Part shown: one piece after another, positions 7,494 through 17,100 of the stretch
Position numbering within the stretch: the first letter of the stretch is position 1
Layout: every line of letters starts with the position of its first letter
DNA from: Shewanella sp. KX20019
GTDB lineage: Bacteria; Pseudomonadota; Gammaproteobacteria; Enterobacterales; Shewanellaceae
Assembly (NCBI RefSeq): GCF_016757755.1
Contig: NZ_CP068437.1
Location: 3,782,001-3,846,000 of the forward strand
Direction: 5' to 3'
DNA: 64,000 bases
The notes under the pieces: generated by a model
Seen by the model: the letters and a program-made list of their open reading frames with translations, nothing else
Databases searched by the model: none
What the model was told of the DNA's origin: nothing
Translations under genes and position numbers: made by a program

Positions 7494-10313
7494 ATGTCGG
7501 TCAATTATGAAGCTTTATTAAGAGATTTACGTAAGCAAATTGGTGAAGACGCCGCCACGAATGATCCTGTGCGCCGCTTTGCTTGGTCAACTGACGCAAG
7601 TTATTTCCGTATCGTACCTGAAATTGTTGTTCATGCCGAAACGCTAGAACAAGCGAAACGCACCCTTGCTATCGCCCGTACCTATGGCGCCCCGGTCACA
7701 TTCAGAGCAGCAGGCACTAGCCTTTCAGGACAGGCGATTGGAGAAGGCATTCTGCTTATCTTAGGCCATGATGGCTTTAGAACCCTGATTGTCAGTGATG
7801 ATGCCAGCAAAATCGCCTTAGGGACTGCCGTTATTGGCGCAGATGCAAACGCAGCCTTAAAACCGCACAATAAAAAAATCGGCCCAGATCCAGCCACACT
7901 TACAGCAGCAATGATTGGCGGAATAGTGTCAAACAACGCTTCAGGTATGTGCTGTGGAACAGCACAAAATAGCTATCAAACCATCGCCTCAGCAAAACTG
8001 TTATTTGCCGACGGTACCGAGCTTGATACTGGTTGCGAAACATCAAAAGCCGCTTTTACTCAATCACATCCTGACCTTATCAAGTCATTGCTCGACTTGG
8101 CGGAGATGACACTGAGTAATCAAACACTCGCAGCCCGCATTCGTAAAAAGTTTTCCATCAAAAACACCACAGGTTATAGCCTTAATGCATTAGTCGACTT
8201 TAGCGATCCGTTTGAGCTTATCAACCATCTCATTGTGGGGGCAGAAGGGACATTAGCCTTTGTTGAAGAGGTCACCTACAACACCGTTGATGAAGCACGC
8301 TTTAAAGCCTCAGCTATGGCGGTATTTTTCAATATGGAAGATGCTGCAAGGTCGATTCCGCCTTTGGTCGGTAAGAGCGTTGCTGCAGCCGAGTTACTCG
8401 ACTGGGCATCAATTAAGGCGGTAACAGGTAAAGCGGGAATGCCACTGTGGCTATCAGAGCTACCTGAAGGTGCCTCGATATTGTTAATAGAATCTCGCGC
8501 TAACGATAAAGACACTCTTGAAAAGTATACTCACGACGTTATTGCCAAGCTAGCTCATATTGAAACCGAGCGCCCTATTGCCTTCAGTGACGACCCGGCA
8601 GTATTCGGTCAATATTGGGCAATGCGCTCGGGACTCTTCCCCATTATTGGTGGGCAGCGCCCTAAAGGTACCTCGGTTATTATCGAAGATGTCGCCTTTG
8701 AGCTTAAACATCTTGCTAAGGCGGCGAACGATCTAACTGAACTATTCACCAAGCATAACTACCCAGAAGGCGTTATCTATGGTCATGCTTTAGCCGGTAA
8801 CTTCCATTTCATTATCACGCCAACGTTTAATACGCAGGCTGACATTGAGCGCTTCCACGCCTTTATGCAGGATGTTGCTGAGATGGTGATCAACAAGTAC
8901 GATGGCTCAATGAAAGCCGAACACGGTACCGGACGCGCCGTGGCACCGTTTGTTGAAATGGAATGGGGCAGCGATGCCTACACCTTAATGAAGCGCATTA
9001 AGCAAATATTTGACCCAGAAGGCCTGTTAAACCCTGGCGTCATTCTCAACGACGACAGCCAAATTCACATTAAAAACATTAAGCCATGTCCTGTCGTTGA
9101 TGACTTTATCGATAAGTGTATAGAGTGTGGTTTCTGTGAGAAGACCTGCCCAACATCGGCTTTAAGTATGTCACCACGCCAACGTATTGCGACGCTGCGT
9201 GAAATTGAACGCCTTGAGCAGTCAGGCGATAAACAAGCCGCTAGCGAGATGCGTGCAGCAGCAAAGTACGATGTGGTCGATACTTGCGCCGCTTGTCAGC
9301 TGTGTACCATAGCTTGCCCAGTAGATAACAGTATGGGTCAACTCGTGCGTAAGCTTAGAACGCCATACATCAGTACCACGGAGCAAAAGGTACTCGACTT
9401 CCAAGCTAACCATTTTGGCGCCGTGAACCAAATCATCAGCACAGGCTTCAATGTTCTCGGCACCATTCATAAAATCACTGGCAGTGGCATCACTGGCGCC
9501 ATTATGAAAGCGGGTCGAGTGGTAACCAAAGAAGTACCTTACTGGAATCCTGATTTCCCTAAAGGGGGGGAATTACCTGAATTATCGGCACCGATACCTG
9601 GGCAGGAAACCGTGGTCTACTTCCCAGCTTGCGGAGGACGTACCTTTGGTCCAACGCCGAAAGACCCTGATAATAGAACCCTGCCGGAGGTCGTCGTCAC
9701 CTTGCTTGAGCGTTCAGGCTATAACGTCATTACCCCAGAGAAAACCCGCAATTTATGTTGCGGGCAAATGTGGGAATCAAAAGGTGACTTTAAAAATGCC
9801 GATGCTAAACGCAAAGAGCTCATTGAAGCTGTTGCAGCGATGACTCAAGGCGGCAAGCTACCTGTCATTATCGACGCCTTATCTTGTACCTACCGCACAC
9901 TTGCAGGTGATATATCGTTAGCTGACAAGGTTGAGATTGTGGATATGGTTGATTTCATCCATGACAATTTGCTCAATAAGTTAACCATTACCCGCAAGAA
10001 AGCTGCGGTAGCGCTTCATTTAGGCTGTAGCGCTCGTAAGATGCAGGTTGAAGCTAAAATGGAAGCGATTATCGAGGCATGTAGCGGTCAAGTCATTCGA
10101 CCTGCCGGAATCGATTGTTGTGGCTATGCCGGTGAGAAAGGGCTTTATAAACCTGAAATTAACGCCAGCGCACTGCGTAACATCAAAAAACTTATTCCAA
10201 CTGATGTGCAAGAGGGCTATTACGCTAACCGTATGTGCGAAGTGGGTTTAACTCAGCATAGCGGTGTGTCGTATCGTCATCTTGCTTACCTACTCGAGGA
10301 GTGTACTCGCTAG
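7494..10313 (+). CDS. dld-II: FAD/Fe-S D-lactate dehydrogenase (Dld-II type)
   Basis: 939 aa. Oxidises D-lactate to pyruvate and passes electrons toward the quinone pool. Domains in order: FAD-binding_4 with RAAGTSLSGQ (71-80); the FAD-oxidase C-terminal domain (about 270-520) with the 'KAEHGTGRAV' motif; two ferredoxin-type clusters CIECGFCEKTCP (about 542-553) and CAACQLCTIACP (about 599-610); and two CCG-type heterodisulfide-reductase domains with LCCGQMWE (about 755) and DCCGYAGEKG (about 874). The ATG at 7494 is preferred over an in-frame GTG at 7476 because it matches the family N-terminus. In S. oneidensis this gene sits between lldP and lldE, as here. Confidence 0.93.
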   Translation: MSVNYEALLRDLRKQIGEDAATNDPVRRFAWSTDASYFRIVPEIVVHAETLEQAKRTLAIARTYGAPVTFRAAGTSLSGQAIGEGILLILGHDGFRTLIVSDDASKIALGTAVIGADANAALKPHNKKIGPDPATLTAAMIGGIVSNNASGMCCGTAQNSYQTIASAKLLFADGTELDTGCETSKAAFTQSHPDLIKSLLDLAEMTLSNQTLAARIRKKFSIKNTTGYSLNALVDFSDPFELINHLIVGAEGTLAFVEEVTYNTVDEARFKASAMAVFFNMEDAARSIPPLVGKSVAAAELLDWASIKAVTGKAGMPLWLSELPEGASILLIESRANDKDTLEKYTHDVIAKLAHIETERPIAFSDDPAVFGQYWAMRSGLFPIIGGQRPKGTSVIIEDVAFELKHLAKAANDLTELFTKHNYPEGVIYGHALAGNFHFIITPTFNTQADIERFHAFMQDVAEMVINKYDGSMKAEHGTGRAVAPFVEMEWGSDAYTLMKRIKQIFDPEGLLNPGVILNDDSQIHIKNIKPCPVVDDFIDKCIECGFCEKTCPTSALSMSPRQRIATLREIERLEQSGDKQAASEMRAAAKYDVVDTCAACQLCTIACPVDNSMGQLVRKLRTPYISTTEQKVLDFQANHFGAVNQIISTGFNVLGTIHKITGSGITGAIMKAGRVVTKEVPYWNPDFPKGGELPELSAPIPGQETVVYFPACGGRTFGPTPKDPDNRTLPEVVVTLLERSGYNVITPEKTRNLCCGQMWESKGDFKNADAKRKELIEAVAAMTQGGKLPVIIDALSCTYRTLAGDISLADKVEIVDMVDFIHDNLLNKLTITRKKAAVALHLGCSARKMQVEAKMEAIIEACSGQVIRPAGIDCCGYAGEKGLYKPEINASALRNIKKLIPTDVQEGYYANRMCEVGLTQHSGVSYRHLAYLLEECTR

Positions 10314-10757
10314 AGTGTGTAGATTAGTCAATCCCACAGATAGCAAATTTAAATACTTTCAGCTCAAGGGGGTGAATAGAAACTCATTAAACTCGAGAGT
10401 AGCTAATCACGCCCTATAAAATTCGGGGTAATCTTTGCCCCGAATTGTTTTCTTTTTCATCAACATATGGGCTCGCCCCCCTATTCACTTTTAATTCTTT
10501 AGCTATTTAAGATTAGAGCCTTAACTCAATATAACCTTATTATACAAACACCTACGTTATTTTCATTTTTGCAAAAATAGTTAATCTTATTTGCTAAATT
10601 AGCACTACTTTTTACAGGGTTATAAGCCTATATTGAACGGGTGAGAAAAACCTAAAGCGAATACCGAGTTAAATTAAAGTCCGCTTCTTGCAGGCTTTTT
10701 GCGGCTCTTAAATTCGCTAAAATACAAACAATGTCTGCAAATAGAAGAGAATGCACA
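10314..10757 (+). promoter_or_regulatory. Intergenic region between dld-II and lldE
   Basis: About 440 bases with a terminator (10420-10446) and then an AT-rich stretch with promoter-like TTAAAT and TAAAAT elements just before lldE. This implies that lldEFG has its own promoter. No gene seen. Confidence 0.55.
10420..10453 (+). terminator. Terminator of dld-II
   Basis: AATTCGGGG (10420-10428) pairs with CCCCGAATT (10438-10446), 9-base loop, followed by a T-rich run. Located 106 bases after the stop. Confidence 0.85.
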
Positions 10758-11501
10758 ATGAAGATAGCACTTTTCATTCCGTGTCTAGTAAATCAAATGG
10801 TTCCAGAAGTCGGGATCGCTACACTTGAACTACTAGAGAAGCTCGGTCACCAAGTCATCTTGCCTGCTGGTCAAACCTGCTGTGGCCAACCAATGACTAA
10901 TTCAGGCTGCTTTAACGAAGCCAAGAAAACCACATTAAAACTGCTCAATGCCTTTAAAGGCGTTGAATGCGATGCCATCGTCTGCCCTGCTGCATCATGC
11001 TTAGTGGCTGCTAAAGAGAATTTTCACGAGTTCGACGATAGCCCAGAAGCGCAAGCTGTGATTGAAAAACTCTATGAGTTGACTGAGTTTTTACACGATG
11101 TTGCGCCGATCCCCGCTTTTAGTAAACCATTCCCGCACAAAATCAGCCTACAGATGAGCTGTCATGGTATTCGTATGCTGGAGCTGGCCACACCAAGCGA
11201 GCAGATGGGACCACGTATGAACAAGTTTGAAGCTGTGCTTGCTGCAATTCCTCAAATCGACATTGTCTATCCTGATAGACAAGACGAATGCTGTGGCTTC
11301 GGCGGCACCTTTGCCGTTGATGAAGGTGCGGTATCGGCCAAAATGGGTAAAGACAAAGCACAAGCACACGCTGCTACAGGTGCCAAATATGCCGTTGGAT
11401 TCGATCCATCTTGCTTACTGCATATTGACGGTATGGTCAGACGCCAAAAATTGCCGATAGAAACTCGCCACATAGCGCAAATCATTAACGCAGCACTTTA
11501 G
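10758..11501 (+). CDS. lldE: L-lactate oxidation complex, LldE (LutA) subunit
   Basis: 247 aa. One of three subunits of the LldEFG (LutABC) L-lactate dehydrogenase. It carries two CCG cysteine-rich domains: TCCGQPMTNSGC (about 38-49) and DECCGFGGTFAV (about 175-186), which bind Fe-S clusters in this family. The ATG at 10758 gives the family start MKIALFIPCL and follows an AGAGA ribosome site; the frame is open from 10731. It is 8 bases from lldF and clearly in an operon with lldF and lldG. Confidence 0.94.
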   Translation: MKIALFIPCLVNQMVPEVGIATLELLEKLGHQVILPAGQTCCGQPMTNSGCFNEAKKTTLKLLNAFKGVECDAIVCPAASCLVAAKENFHEFDDSPEAQAVIEKLYELTEFLHDVAPIPAFSKPFPHKISLQMSCHGIRMLELATPSEQMGPRMNKFEAVLAAIPQIDIVYPDRQDECCGFGGTFAVDEGAVSAKMGKDKAQAHAATGAKYAVGFDPSCLLHIDGMVRRQKLPIETRHIAQIINAAL

Positions 11502-11509
11502 GAGCATAT

Positions 11510-12883
11510 ATGTCGACTTCAACATCTAACGTTCATGCCCATAAAGCTGAGATATTCTGTAGAGATGAGTCTCGCGTTGATTGGCACTCAAAAGCACTGT
11601 GGGCTCTGCGCGAAAAACGCGACCGCGCTGCCGGAAGCATTCCAGAATGGGAACAGTTACGCCAAATTGGCTCAGAGATGAAACTGCATACACTTACCCA
11701 CTTAGCCGAGTATTTAGAAGAGTTTGAACAAAACTGTATTAAGAATGATATCAAGGTGCATTGGGCTAAAGATGGTGCAGAGCACAACCGTATAGTGCAT
11801 GAGATATTGGCAAAGCATCAGGTAAAGAAGATAGTAAAATCTAAGTCGATGCTCACCGAAGAGTGCCACATGAACCCCTATTTGGAGGAGCGTGGTATTG
11901 AAGTTATCGATACCGACTTAGGCGAGCGTATTATTCAGCTAGCCAAAATGCCACCATCGCACATTGTGGTGCCCGCTATCCATATGAAGAAAGAGGAAGT
12001 GGGTGACTTATTCCACCAAAAGCTTGGCACTGATGCTGGCGCTTCCGATCCCCTTTATTTAACCCGTGCGGCTCGTCGCCATCTACGTGAACAGTTTCTG
12101 TCTGCCGATGCTGCAATGACCGGTGTGAATATGGCGATTGCTGATAAAGGCGCCGTCGTGGTGTGCACTAACGAGGGTAATGCCGACATGGGCGCCAATT
12201 TGCCTAAGTTGCAGTTGCACTCAATGGGAATAGATAAAGTAGTACCCGATCTCGATAGTGCCGCGGTATTACTACGCACCTTAGCAAGAAATGCTACCGG
12301 CCAACCGATCACCACCTACAGCTCATTCTACCGCGGTCCGCAAGACGGCGGCGAGATGCATGTGATTATTGTCGACAATGGCCGTACCGACATGCTCAAA
12401 GACAAAATTTTAGCAGAATCACTAAAATGCATTCGTTGCGGTGGCTGCTTAAATACTTGCCCTGTTTACCGACGCTCAGGTGGTTATAGCTATAACTACA
12501 CCATTCCAGGCCCTATCGGCATCGCGGTTGGGGCTCAACATGATGACACCAACTCTATCGCTTGGGCTTGTACCTTGTGTGGTAGCTGCTCCTACGTTTG
12601 CCCAACAAAAGTGCCGTTAGACAAGATTATCCACCACCATAGAAGACTCAAAGCGGAAGCAGGAAAGCTACCTTACGGTAAATCCAGTTACATGCCATTG
12701 GTCGGCAAGTTTATGGCCAGCGAAACGGCACTCAACTGCTCAATGGCAATGGCCAGAACCGCGTTAAAAATACTCCCAGGCAGTTTATTGAAGCCTTTCT
12801 CTGGCGCATGGGGTAAATATCGCGAACTCCCCGTAGCACCGAACTCAAGTTTTGAAGCTTGGTTTAAGAAAAACAGAGGTTAA
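11510..12883 (+). CDS. lldF: L-lactate oxidation complex, LldF (LutB) iron-sulfur subunit
   Basis: 457 aa, typical LutB length. The N-terminal LUD domain spans about 60-300. Two 4Fe-4S motifs follow: CIRCGGCLNTCPVY (about 307-320) and CTLCGSCSYVCPTK (about 354-367). It is thought to carry electrons from lactate to the quinone pool. A GGAG ribosome site precedes the ATG, and lldG starts 4 bases after its stop. Confidence 0.95.
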   Translation: MSTSTSNVHAHKAEIFCRDESRVDWHSKALWALREKRDRAAGSIPEWEQLRQIGSEMKLHTLTHLAEYLEEFEQNCIKNDIKVHWAKDGAEHNRIVHEILAKHQVKKIVKSKSMLTEECHMNPYLEERGIEVIDTDLGERIIQLAKMPPSHIVVPAIHMKKEEVGDLFHQKLGTDAGASDPLYLTRAARRHLREQFLSADAAMTGVNMAIADKGAVVVCTNEGNADMGANLPKLQLHSMGIDKVVPDLDSAAVLLRTLARNATGQPITTYSSFYRGPQDGGEMHVIIVDNGRTDMLKDKILAESLKCIRCGGCLNTCPVYRRSGGYSYNYTIPGPIGIAVGAQHDDTNSIAWACTLCGSCSYVCPTKVPLDKIIHHHRRLKAEAGKLPYGKSSYMPLVGKFMASETALNCSMAMARTALKILPGSLLKPFSGAWGKYRELPVAPNSSFEAWFKKNRG

Positions 12884-12887
12884 TAGC

Positions 12888-13457
12888 ATGTCTAGCAAAC
12901 TAGAAATTTTTAATGCGCTAAAAAGTGTAGCGATTACACCACAACCTATGCCATGTTTTAATATTGCACCACGCATAGATGATTTAGTCGGCCAGTTCGA
13001 GGCGAGTTTAACTACGGTTGCAGGCACACTGCATCGCGATGGCGGGCTAACAAATTTGCAAGCCACCGTAGATGAGCATATCGCTCAAGGTATGCAAGTT
13101 ATCTCTATGGTTGATGGTATTAAAGGTAACCGTGAGGTCACTGCAACAGCGCATGAACTAAGAGATATCGACTATGCCGTGATCCCCGGCGATGTAGGAG
13201 TAGCCGAAAATGGTGCCATCTGGGTAAATAATAAGAACCTTGGCCACCGAGTTACCCCCTTTATTTGCGAGAATCTATTGCTGGTCATCGAGGCTAAAAG
13301 CATTGTCGCTAATATGCATCAAGCGGCTAATTTAATCACATTAGCATCTGGCGAGTTTGGAACCTATATCGCAGGGCCGTCAAAGACAGCCGATATTGAA
13401 CAAGCACTGGTAGTGGGTGCACATGGCGCCTGTAGTTTAAACGTGTATCTAACTTAA
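12888..13457 (+). CDS. lldG: L-lactate oxidation complex, LldG (LutC) subunit
   Basis: 189 aa with a LUD (YkgG-like) fold and the 'AENGAIWV' and 'ASGEFGTYIAGPSKTADIE' regions typical of LutC proteins. The ATG at 12888 is preferred to the upstream in-frame start at 12852, which lies inside lldF; an AGAGG ribosome site fits. Last gene of the lactate operon, followed by a bidirectional terminator. Confidence 0.93.
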   Translation: MSSKLEIFNALKSVAITPQPMPCFNIAPRIDDLVGQFEASLTTVAGTLHRDGGLTNLQATVDEHIAQGMQVISMVDGIKGNREVTATAHELRDIDYAVIPGDVGVAENGAIWVNNKNLGHRVTPFICENLLLVIEAKSIVANMHQAANLITLASGEFGTYIAGPSKTADIEQALVVGAHGACSLNVYLT

Positions 13458-13506
13458 ACTTAGCTAATTCAACTCTAGCCGATTCAAGCAGGCTTTCGCC
13501 AATAAA

Positions 13507-13538
13507 AAATGAGGTGCTCATATCGAGTCACCTCATTT
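13507..13538. terminator. Bidirectional terminator between lldG and a TonB-like gene
   Basis: AAATGAGGTG (13507-13516) pairs with CACCTCATTT (13529-13538). It has an A-run on the left and a T-rich run on the right, so it can serve both converging genes. Confidence 0.8.
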
Positions 13539-13562
13539 ATATCTCTCTCTACAACAGTACTA

Positions 13563-14675
13563 TTACTGTATCGTGTAATCTAACTGCACTGACGATTCTG
13601 CAGCTACCGCTTTACCGTCAACAAACTTAGGCGCGTAACGCCACTTCTTTAGCGCTTCAAGTGAGGCTTTGTTAAAACCAGAGCCACCTTTTGAAGCGAG
13701 AATGACCGGATTAACCACAAAGCCCATTTCATTAACAGTAAAGCTAATTTGACTCCAGCCCTCCTTTCTTCTCTGCAAGTATGACATCGGATACATTGGT
13801 TCTTTTCTAAACAGAGGCGTTTGTTCCTGCTGAGCATTCCAAGGTTTCATGCTACCGATAGCGATACAGTGCTGAGTCGATTTTTCACTCTCGCCTTGTA
13901 TTTCATAAATCTCAACCAACTTGGCGTGAGCTGCAAGCTCATAGGGATGATCAAACTCCAAAGCTTCAAACTGCTCAATCACATACAATAATGCTGTTTC
14001 TGCTTTATCGAAATGTTTCTCCGCATACTCAATCGAACCAACGGTAAATGCAGTCTGTACCCGTTTCATTGAGTTTTCGGGCAGTAACTTCTGGTAAGCT
14101 TCATAGGCATTCAGCACATGATTACGTACCGTGCGGGTGTAATATCGGCTAGCTGATAGCACTTTAAAATAGCCCATCTGTGTATCGGCCAGTAGCATCG
14201 CATTGCCTGACTTTTCTGCAATATCTAACGCATCATCCAAGTACTCTCGGGCGTCCTTCTTACTGCTAGAATCAGCTAATCCCATCAAGGGATCGATTAA
14301 CTCAACCGCTTCATCAGTATAATGTTCTTTGTAGTTAACCAGTGCAACCTTATAAAGTTCAAACGCTTGCTGTTTCAATACCTTGGCCTTGGCTGCATTT
14401 TCTTCAGTGTAGGTATTGGGTGGAAGGTTATGAATTAAAGCGTCGGCGCCATTGAGGGCTAGCATTGCAATATCGAGGCTATCTGCAGCAAATTTTTGTT
14501 TACCTAACTGATAGGCTTTGAGTGCATATAACTCAATATCAGCACTGTTATCTGCAGCGACTGCGGCGGTGTAGGCTTTGTAAGTATCACCAAATTCAGA
14601 GGCTGATAATGGACTTACCGTAAACATTGAAACTGACAATGCCGCTATCAATATTGCTTTGGGAAATAACTTCAT
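13563..14675 (-). CDS. Periplasmic protein with a TonB-type C-terminal domain
   Basis: 370 aa from the ATG at 14675, which has an AGGA ribosome site and opens a signal peptide (cut near 'PLSASEF'). The central part (about 30-270) is helical, with TPR-like repeats (AYQKLLPENS, DKAETALLYVIEQFE). The last 80 residues match the TonB C-terminal fold: YPMSYLQRRKEG, then ISFTVNEMGFV and LEALKKWRYAPKF. Unlike true TonB it has no N-terminal membrane anchor or Pro-rich linker, so an energy-coupling role is doubtful; many Shewanella envelope proteins have this layout. It may work with the similar lipoprotein at 17101-17580. Confidence 0.75.
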   Translation of the reverse strand: MKLFPKAILIAALSVSMFTVSPLSASEFGDTYKAYTAAVAADNSADIELYALKAYQLGKQKFAADSLDIAMLALNGADALIHNLPPNTYTEENAAKAKVLKQQAFELYKVALVNYKEHYTDEAVELIDPLMGLADSSSKKDAREYLDDALDIAEKSGNAMLLADTQMGYFKVLSASRYYTRTVRNHVLNAYEAYQKLLPENSMKRVQTAFTVGSIEYAEKHFDKAETALLYVIEQFEALEFDHPYELAAHAKLVEIYEIQGESEKSTQHCIAIGSMKPWNAQQEQTPLFRKEPMYPMSYLQRRKEGWSQISFTVNEMGFVVNPVILASKGGSGFNKASLEALKKWRYAPKFVDGKAVAAESSVQLDYTIQ

Positions 14676-14921
14676 TTTTAACATCCTGTTTATAAACTCA
14701 TATCGCAAACTTGCTATCACCTAAAAAATGGCAAGGCTATTCAACGATAACGATTCCTTTTCGCACTCTACATTTTTGATGCTTCCTTTTACAGCTAATT
14801 ATCATAAAACAATAAATTAACCGGTGTATATCCATTTTCCCTCGCTGATAATAAGCATTTACGCACTTCACTTTAGCTGAAATAGCCATTCCCAGTGAAA
14901 GCTGATATTGACAGATTCTTA
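14676..14921 (-). promoter_or_regulatory. Intergenic region between the TonB-like gene and the CobW-like gene
   Basis: About 245 AT-rich bases. A 'cgataacgatt' element near 14745-14757 resembles part of a Fur-type box, but the match is weak. No convincing gene; a 67-codon frame here has poor coding character. Confidence 0.3.
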
Positions 14922-16055
14922 TTAGCTCAGACGTGAACAAACGGACACTAGTGTCTGTTCGATAACCTCACGGTCTATTTTTGACATTGATAGTAATTCA
15001 ATTCTTGAGTCCATCGCATCATCAAGTTCAACGATTGACAATTCTGACTCCACAGCATTAAACCCAGCAATCCCCTCTTCCGTAATCATCACCGCTTTAA
15101 GGCGAACAACCTCTAGGCTTTTAATTAAGCGCAATAATTTGTCAAAATCAAACTCATAGCTTAAATCAAATACCCAACCACAACTGTAAAAGCCGTCGGC
15201 ATGTTTTGTTTTGCACATAATACCGTGCTCATCAAAATCTACTTGTTGTGGCTCAACCTCTTTAGAGAACAGCGGGCTGTAATTAATATCTAAAAGTCGT
15301 GTCGGTTGTTTTATGGTGGCGGGAGAGATGTTTACAGTTTGCGGTCGCCGCTGCTCTGCTACTGGTACATGAGGCTGATCGAGCAGTGCCAATATTGATG
15401 GCATTAACTGCTTAACCTGTCGGGTACTCCATGGCTCAATCGCAACATGCTTGCGTTGACTCTTTTTAATTGAACCATGGTTAAAGCTCCTCTCTGGAGT
15501 ACGGTCAAAAGCACTATTATCGACTTTAGTTATGTAGTCCGATAATGTTTCGATAAGCGGCTCATCATAACAATCCGCTTTGCTCGCCAATACCAGATCT
15601 GCCACTTGTAACTGCTGATTAAAAATCTCATGTTCGGTATAGCGACTGTCGTTGAGCTTTCTGGCATCCACTAACGTGATGCATGTTTTCATCGCTAACA
15701 CTTGCTGATAATGCGTTTGGGTTAGCACCTTCAGCACCTCTCGCGGATGACCTAGCCCTGTTGGTTCGATAAGTAATCTATCTGGTTTCGCTTTAGCGAT
15801 TAACTGGTTAATTGCCACTTGCATAGGTAACCCGGCAGCGCAGCACATACAGCCTCCCGCCACTTCTTTAATCTGTATCTGCTGTGTTTCGCTACCTAAC
15901 AGGCCGGCATCAATACCAATTTCGCCAAATTCATTGACCAATACCGCCCACACTTCATCAACCGGTTTTTGACTAAGCAAACTTTTAATGAATGAGGTTT
16001 TACCGACACCAAGAAAACCAGTAATGATATTAGTCGGAATTATTTTTTGGATCAT
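14922..16055 (-). CDS. COG0523/CobW-family GTP-binding metallochaperone-like protein
   Basis: 377 aa. G3E P-loop GTPase: Walker A GFLGVGKT (13-20), the GGCMCC metal-binding CxCC motif (C69, C71, C72), EPTGLGHP and SKAD base-recognition motifs, and a CobW C-terminal domain. Relatives insert or deliver metals (cobalt, zinc, nickel); the substrate here cannot be told from sequence. The ATG at 16055 is chosen over a GTG at 16076. No zinc-uptake or cobalamin genes are adjacent, so a zinc-stress role is only one possibility. Confidence 0.85.
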   Translation of the reverse strand: MIQKIIPTNIITGFLGVGKTSFIKSLLSQKPVDEVWAVLVNEFGEIGIDAGLLGSETQQIQIKEVAGGCMCCAAGLPMQVAINQLIAKAKPDRLLIEPTGLGHPREVLKVLTQTHYQQVLAMKTCITLVDARKLNDSRYTEHEIFNQQLQVADLVLASKADCYDEPLIETLSDYITKVDNSAFDRTPERSFNHGSIKKSQRKHVAIEPWSTRQVKQLMPSILALLDQPHVPVAEQRRPQTVNISPATIKQPTRLLDINYSPLFSKEVEPQQVDFDEHGIMCKTKHADGFYSCGWVFDLSYEFDFDKLLRLIKSLEVVRLKAVMITEEGIAGFNAVESELSIVELDDAMDSRIELLSMSKIDREVIEQTLVSVCSRLS

Positions 16056-16250
16056 AAGAGTTGCTCTATAACGCACGATACTGGAGATTCTAATCGGGAT
16101 CTAAGGTCAATGTCACGGCTGGGGAGACAGCTGTTAAGTCAAAAATCCTCCACTTAGGCACACATATTTTATAACGGCCAAAACGTCGGAGAAACTGTAG
16201 CTTATGCAAGGCAGTAAACTATCTCACTAGCCCGCTGCTCCAAAATAAAG

Positions 16251-16616
16251 CTACTTAATAAAATACTGGTCAATATAAGCGCACCAAGGATCTGAATCGA
16301 CAGCAGGTAATGACTCATCGCCTCTAACTCCTAACTTAAATTCCACTACTGAGCGCCACTCTATCGAGCCTAAATCAGGGCCGTGGCCTTGACTATCACC
16401 GCTGGTTATCTGTCTATCAACTTTTTCAAACCATGCTTGATTACACAGACTCTGTACTGTTTTTTGCTGAGCAGACGGACTCTGTTGTTGAGCATCGCTG
16501 CAAGCAACAGCAAAAAAACACAGCAATATAACCAGTACTTTCCCGCCTGAATGCGTTATTCGCTTTAACAGCTTACTATGTCTCAATCGGTTTCCTATGC
16601 TCAATGCTCTCTCCAT
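16251..16616 (-). CDS. Small putative lipoprotein
   Basis: 121 aa if started at the ATG at 16616 (open to 16655). After a basic N-terminal stretch it has a hydrophobic segment ending in LLCFFAVAC, a plausible lipobox with Cys39 as the lipidated residue, then a Gln/Ser-rich linker and a short globular region with two cysteines. The long positively charged lead before the hydrophobic core is unusual for a lipoprotein, so a later start is possible. No known family. Confidence 0.5.
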   Translation of the reverse strand: MERALSIGNRLRHSKLLKRITHSGGKVLVILLCFFAVACSDAQQQSPSAQQKTVQSLCNQAWFEKVDRQITSGDSQGHGPDLGSIEWRSVVEFKLGVRGDESLPAVDSDPWCAYIDQYFIK

Positions 16617-16694
16617 TTTCAGCGGCAGAGTGAGCTTAAAGTAACAGCATAACACGCCTTATCCCACTGACCTGCAACATAGTTTGGCTACCTT

Positions 16695-17051
16695 TTAAGC
16701 TCGGGAGATGCAAAACAGCATCGCACAGTTAAAGCACGCTACTGGCTCAATATCTATATATCCATCAGCTGCCCAACATTGACCGCGAAAGCAATGGTAA
16801 GCATCTCGAAATTGAGTCGCTACTAATTCATCGTCATCGATCATTATTTTAGAAAAGTCCACCAGCTTGATGACTATATACAAATAACCACATTCTGCAG
16901 TCGATTCAATAAATACCGAATCTCAATAATAGCCTTTCTGTCGCATCTCATATTCTGACGGTGCTATATTCTGTTCAATAAAGCCAATGAGCTTAGCTAG
17001 ATGAGTACGCGAACTCGGCATCATTTTGATTTTTAGTAACTTAGATTGCAA
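16695..17051 (-). pseudogene. Small DUF6176-like gene interrupted by an in-frame TGA
   Basis: A TTG at 17051 follows a strong AAGGAG site with 6-base spacing. It opens a 42-codon frame that stops at TGA (16923-16925). The same frame then continues for 75 more sense codons to 16695. The joined product (KIKMMPSS..., KLIGFIEQN, EMRQKGYY-stop-DSVFIES, YLYIVIKLVDF) has the look of a complete 117-residue DUF6176-type alpha/beta-barrel protein in which a Trp codon (TGG) has become TGA. No convincing SECIS hairpin follows, so recoding as selenocysteine is unlikely. The family assignment is from memory of its pattern and is tentative. Confidence 0.5.
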
Positions 17052-17100
17052 TTGCTGCTCCTTGGTTAAAAGCAACAGAAGTCGATGGATGTAGTTTCGT

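Noticed and set aside
9118..10313. Split of dld-II into separate dehydrogenase and CCG genes
   Set aside because: The frame is continuous and the fused FAD/Fe-S/CCG layout is the normal Dld-II architecture.
14737..14940. 67-codon minus-strand frame between the TonB-like and CobW-like genes
   Set aside because: No ribosome site, overlaps the 3' end of the CobW-like gene, and its composition does not look like a protein.
16923..16925. Selenocysteine recoding of the in-frame TGA
   Set aside because: Only a weak 5-bp stem follows; no SECIS-like apical loop, and the position suits Trp in the tentative family.
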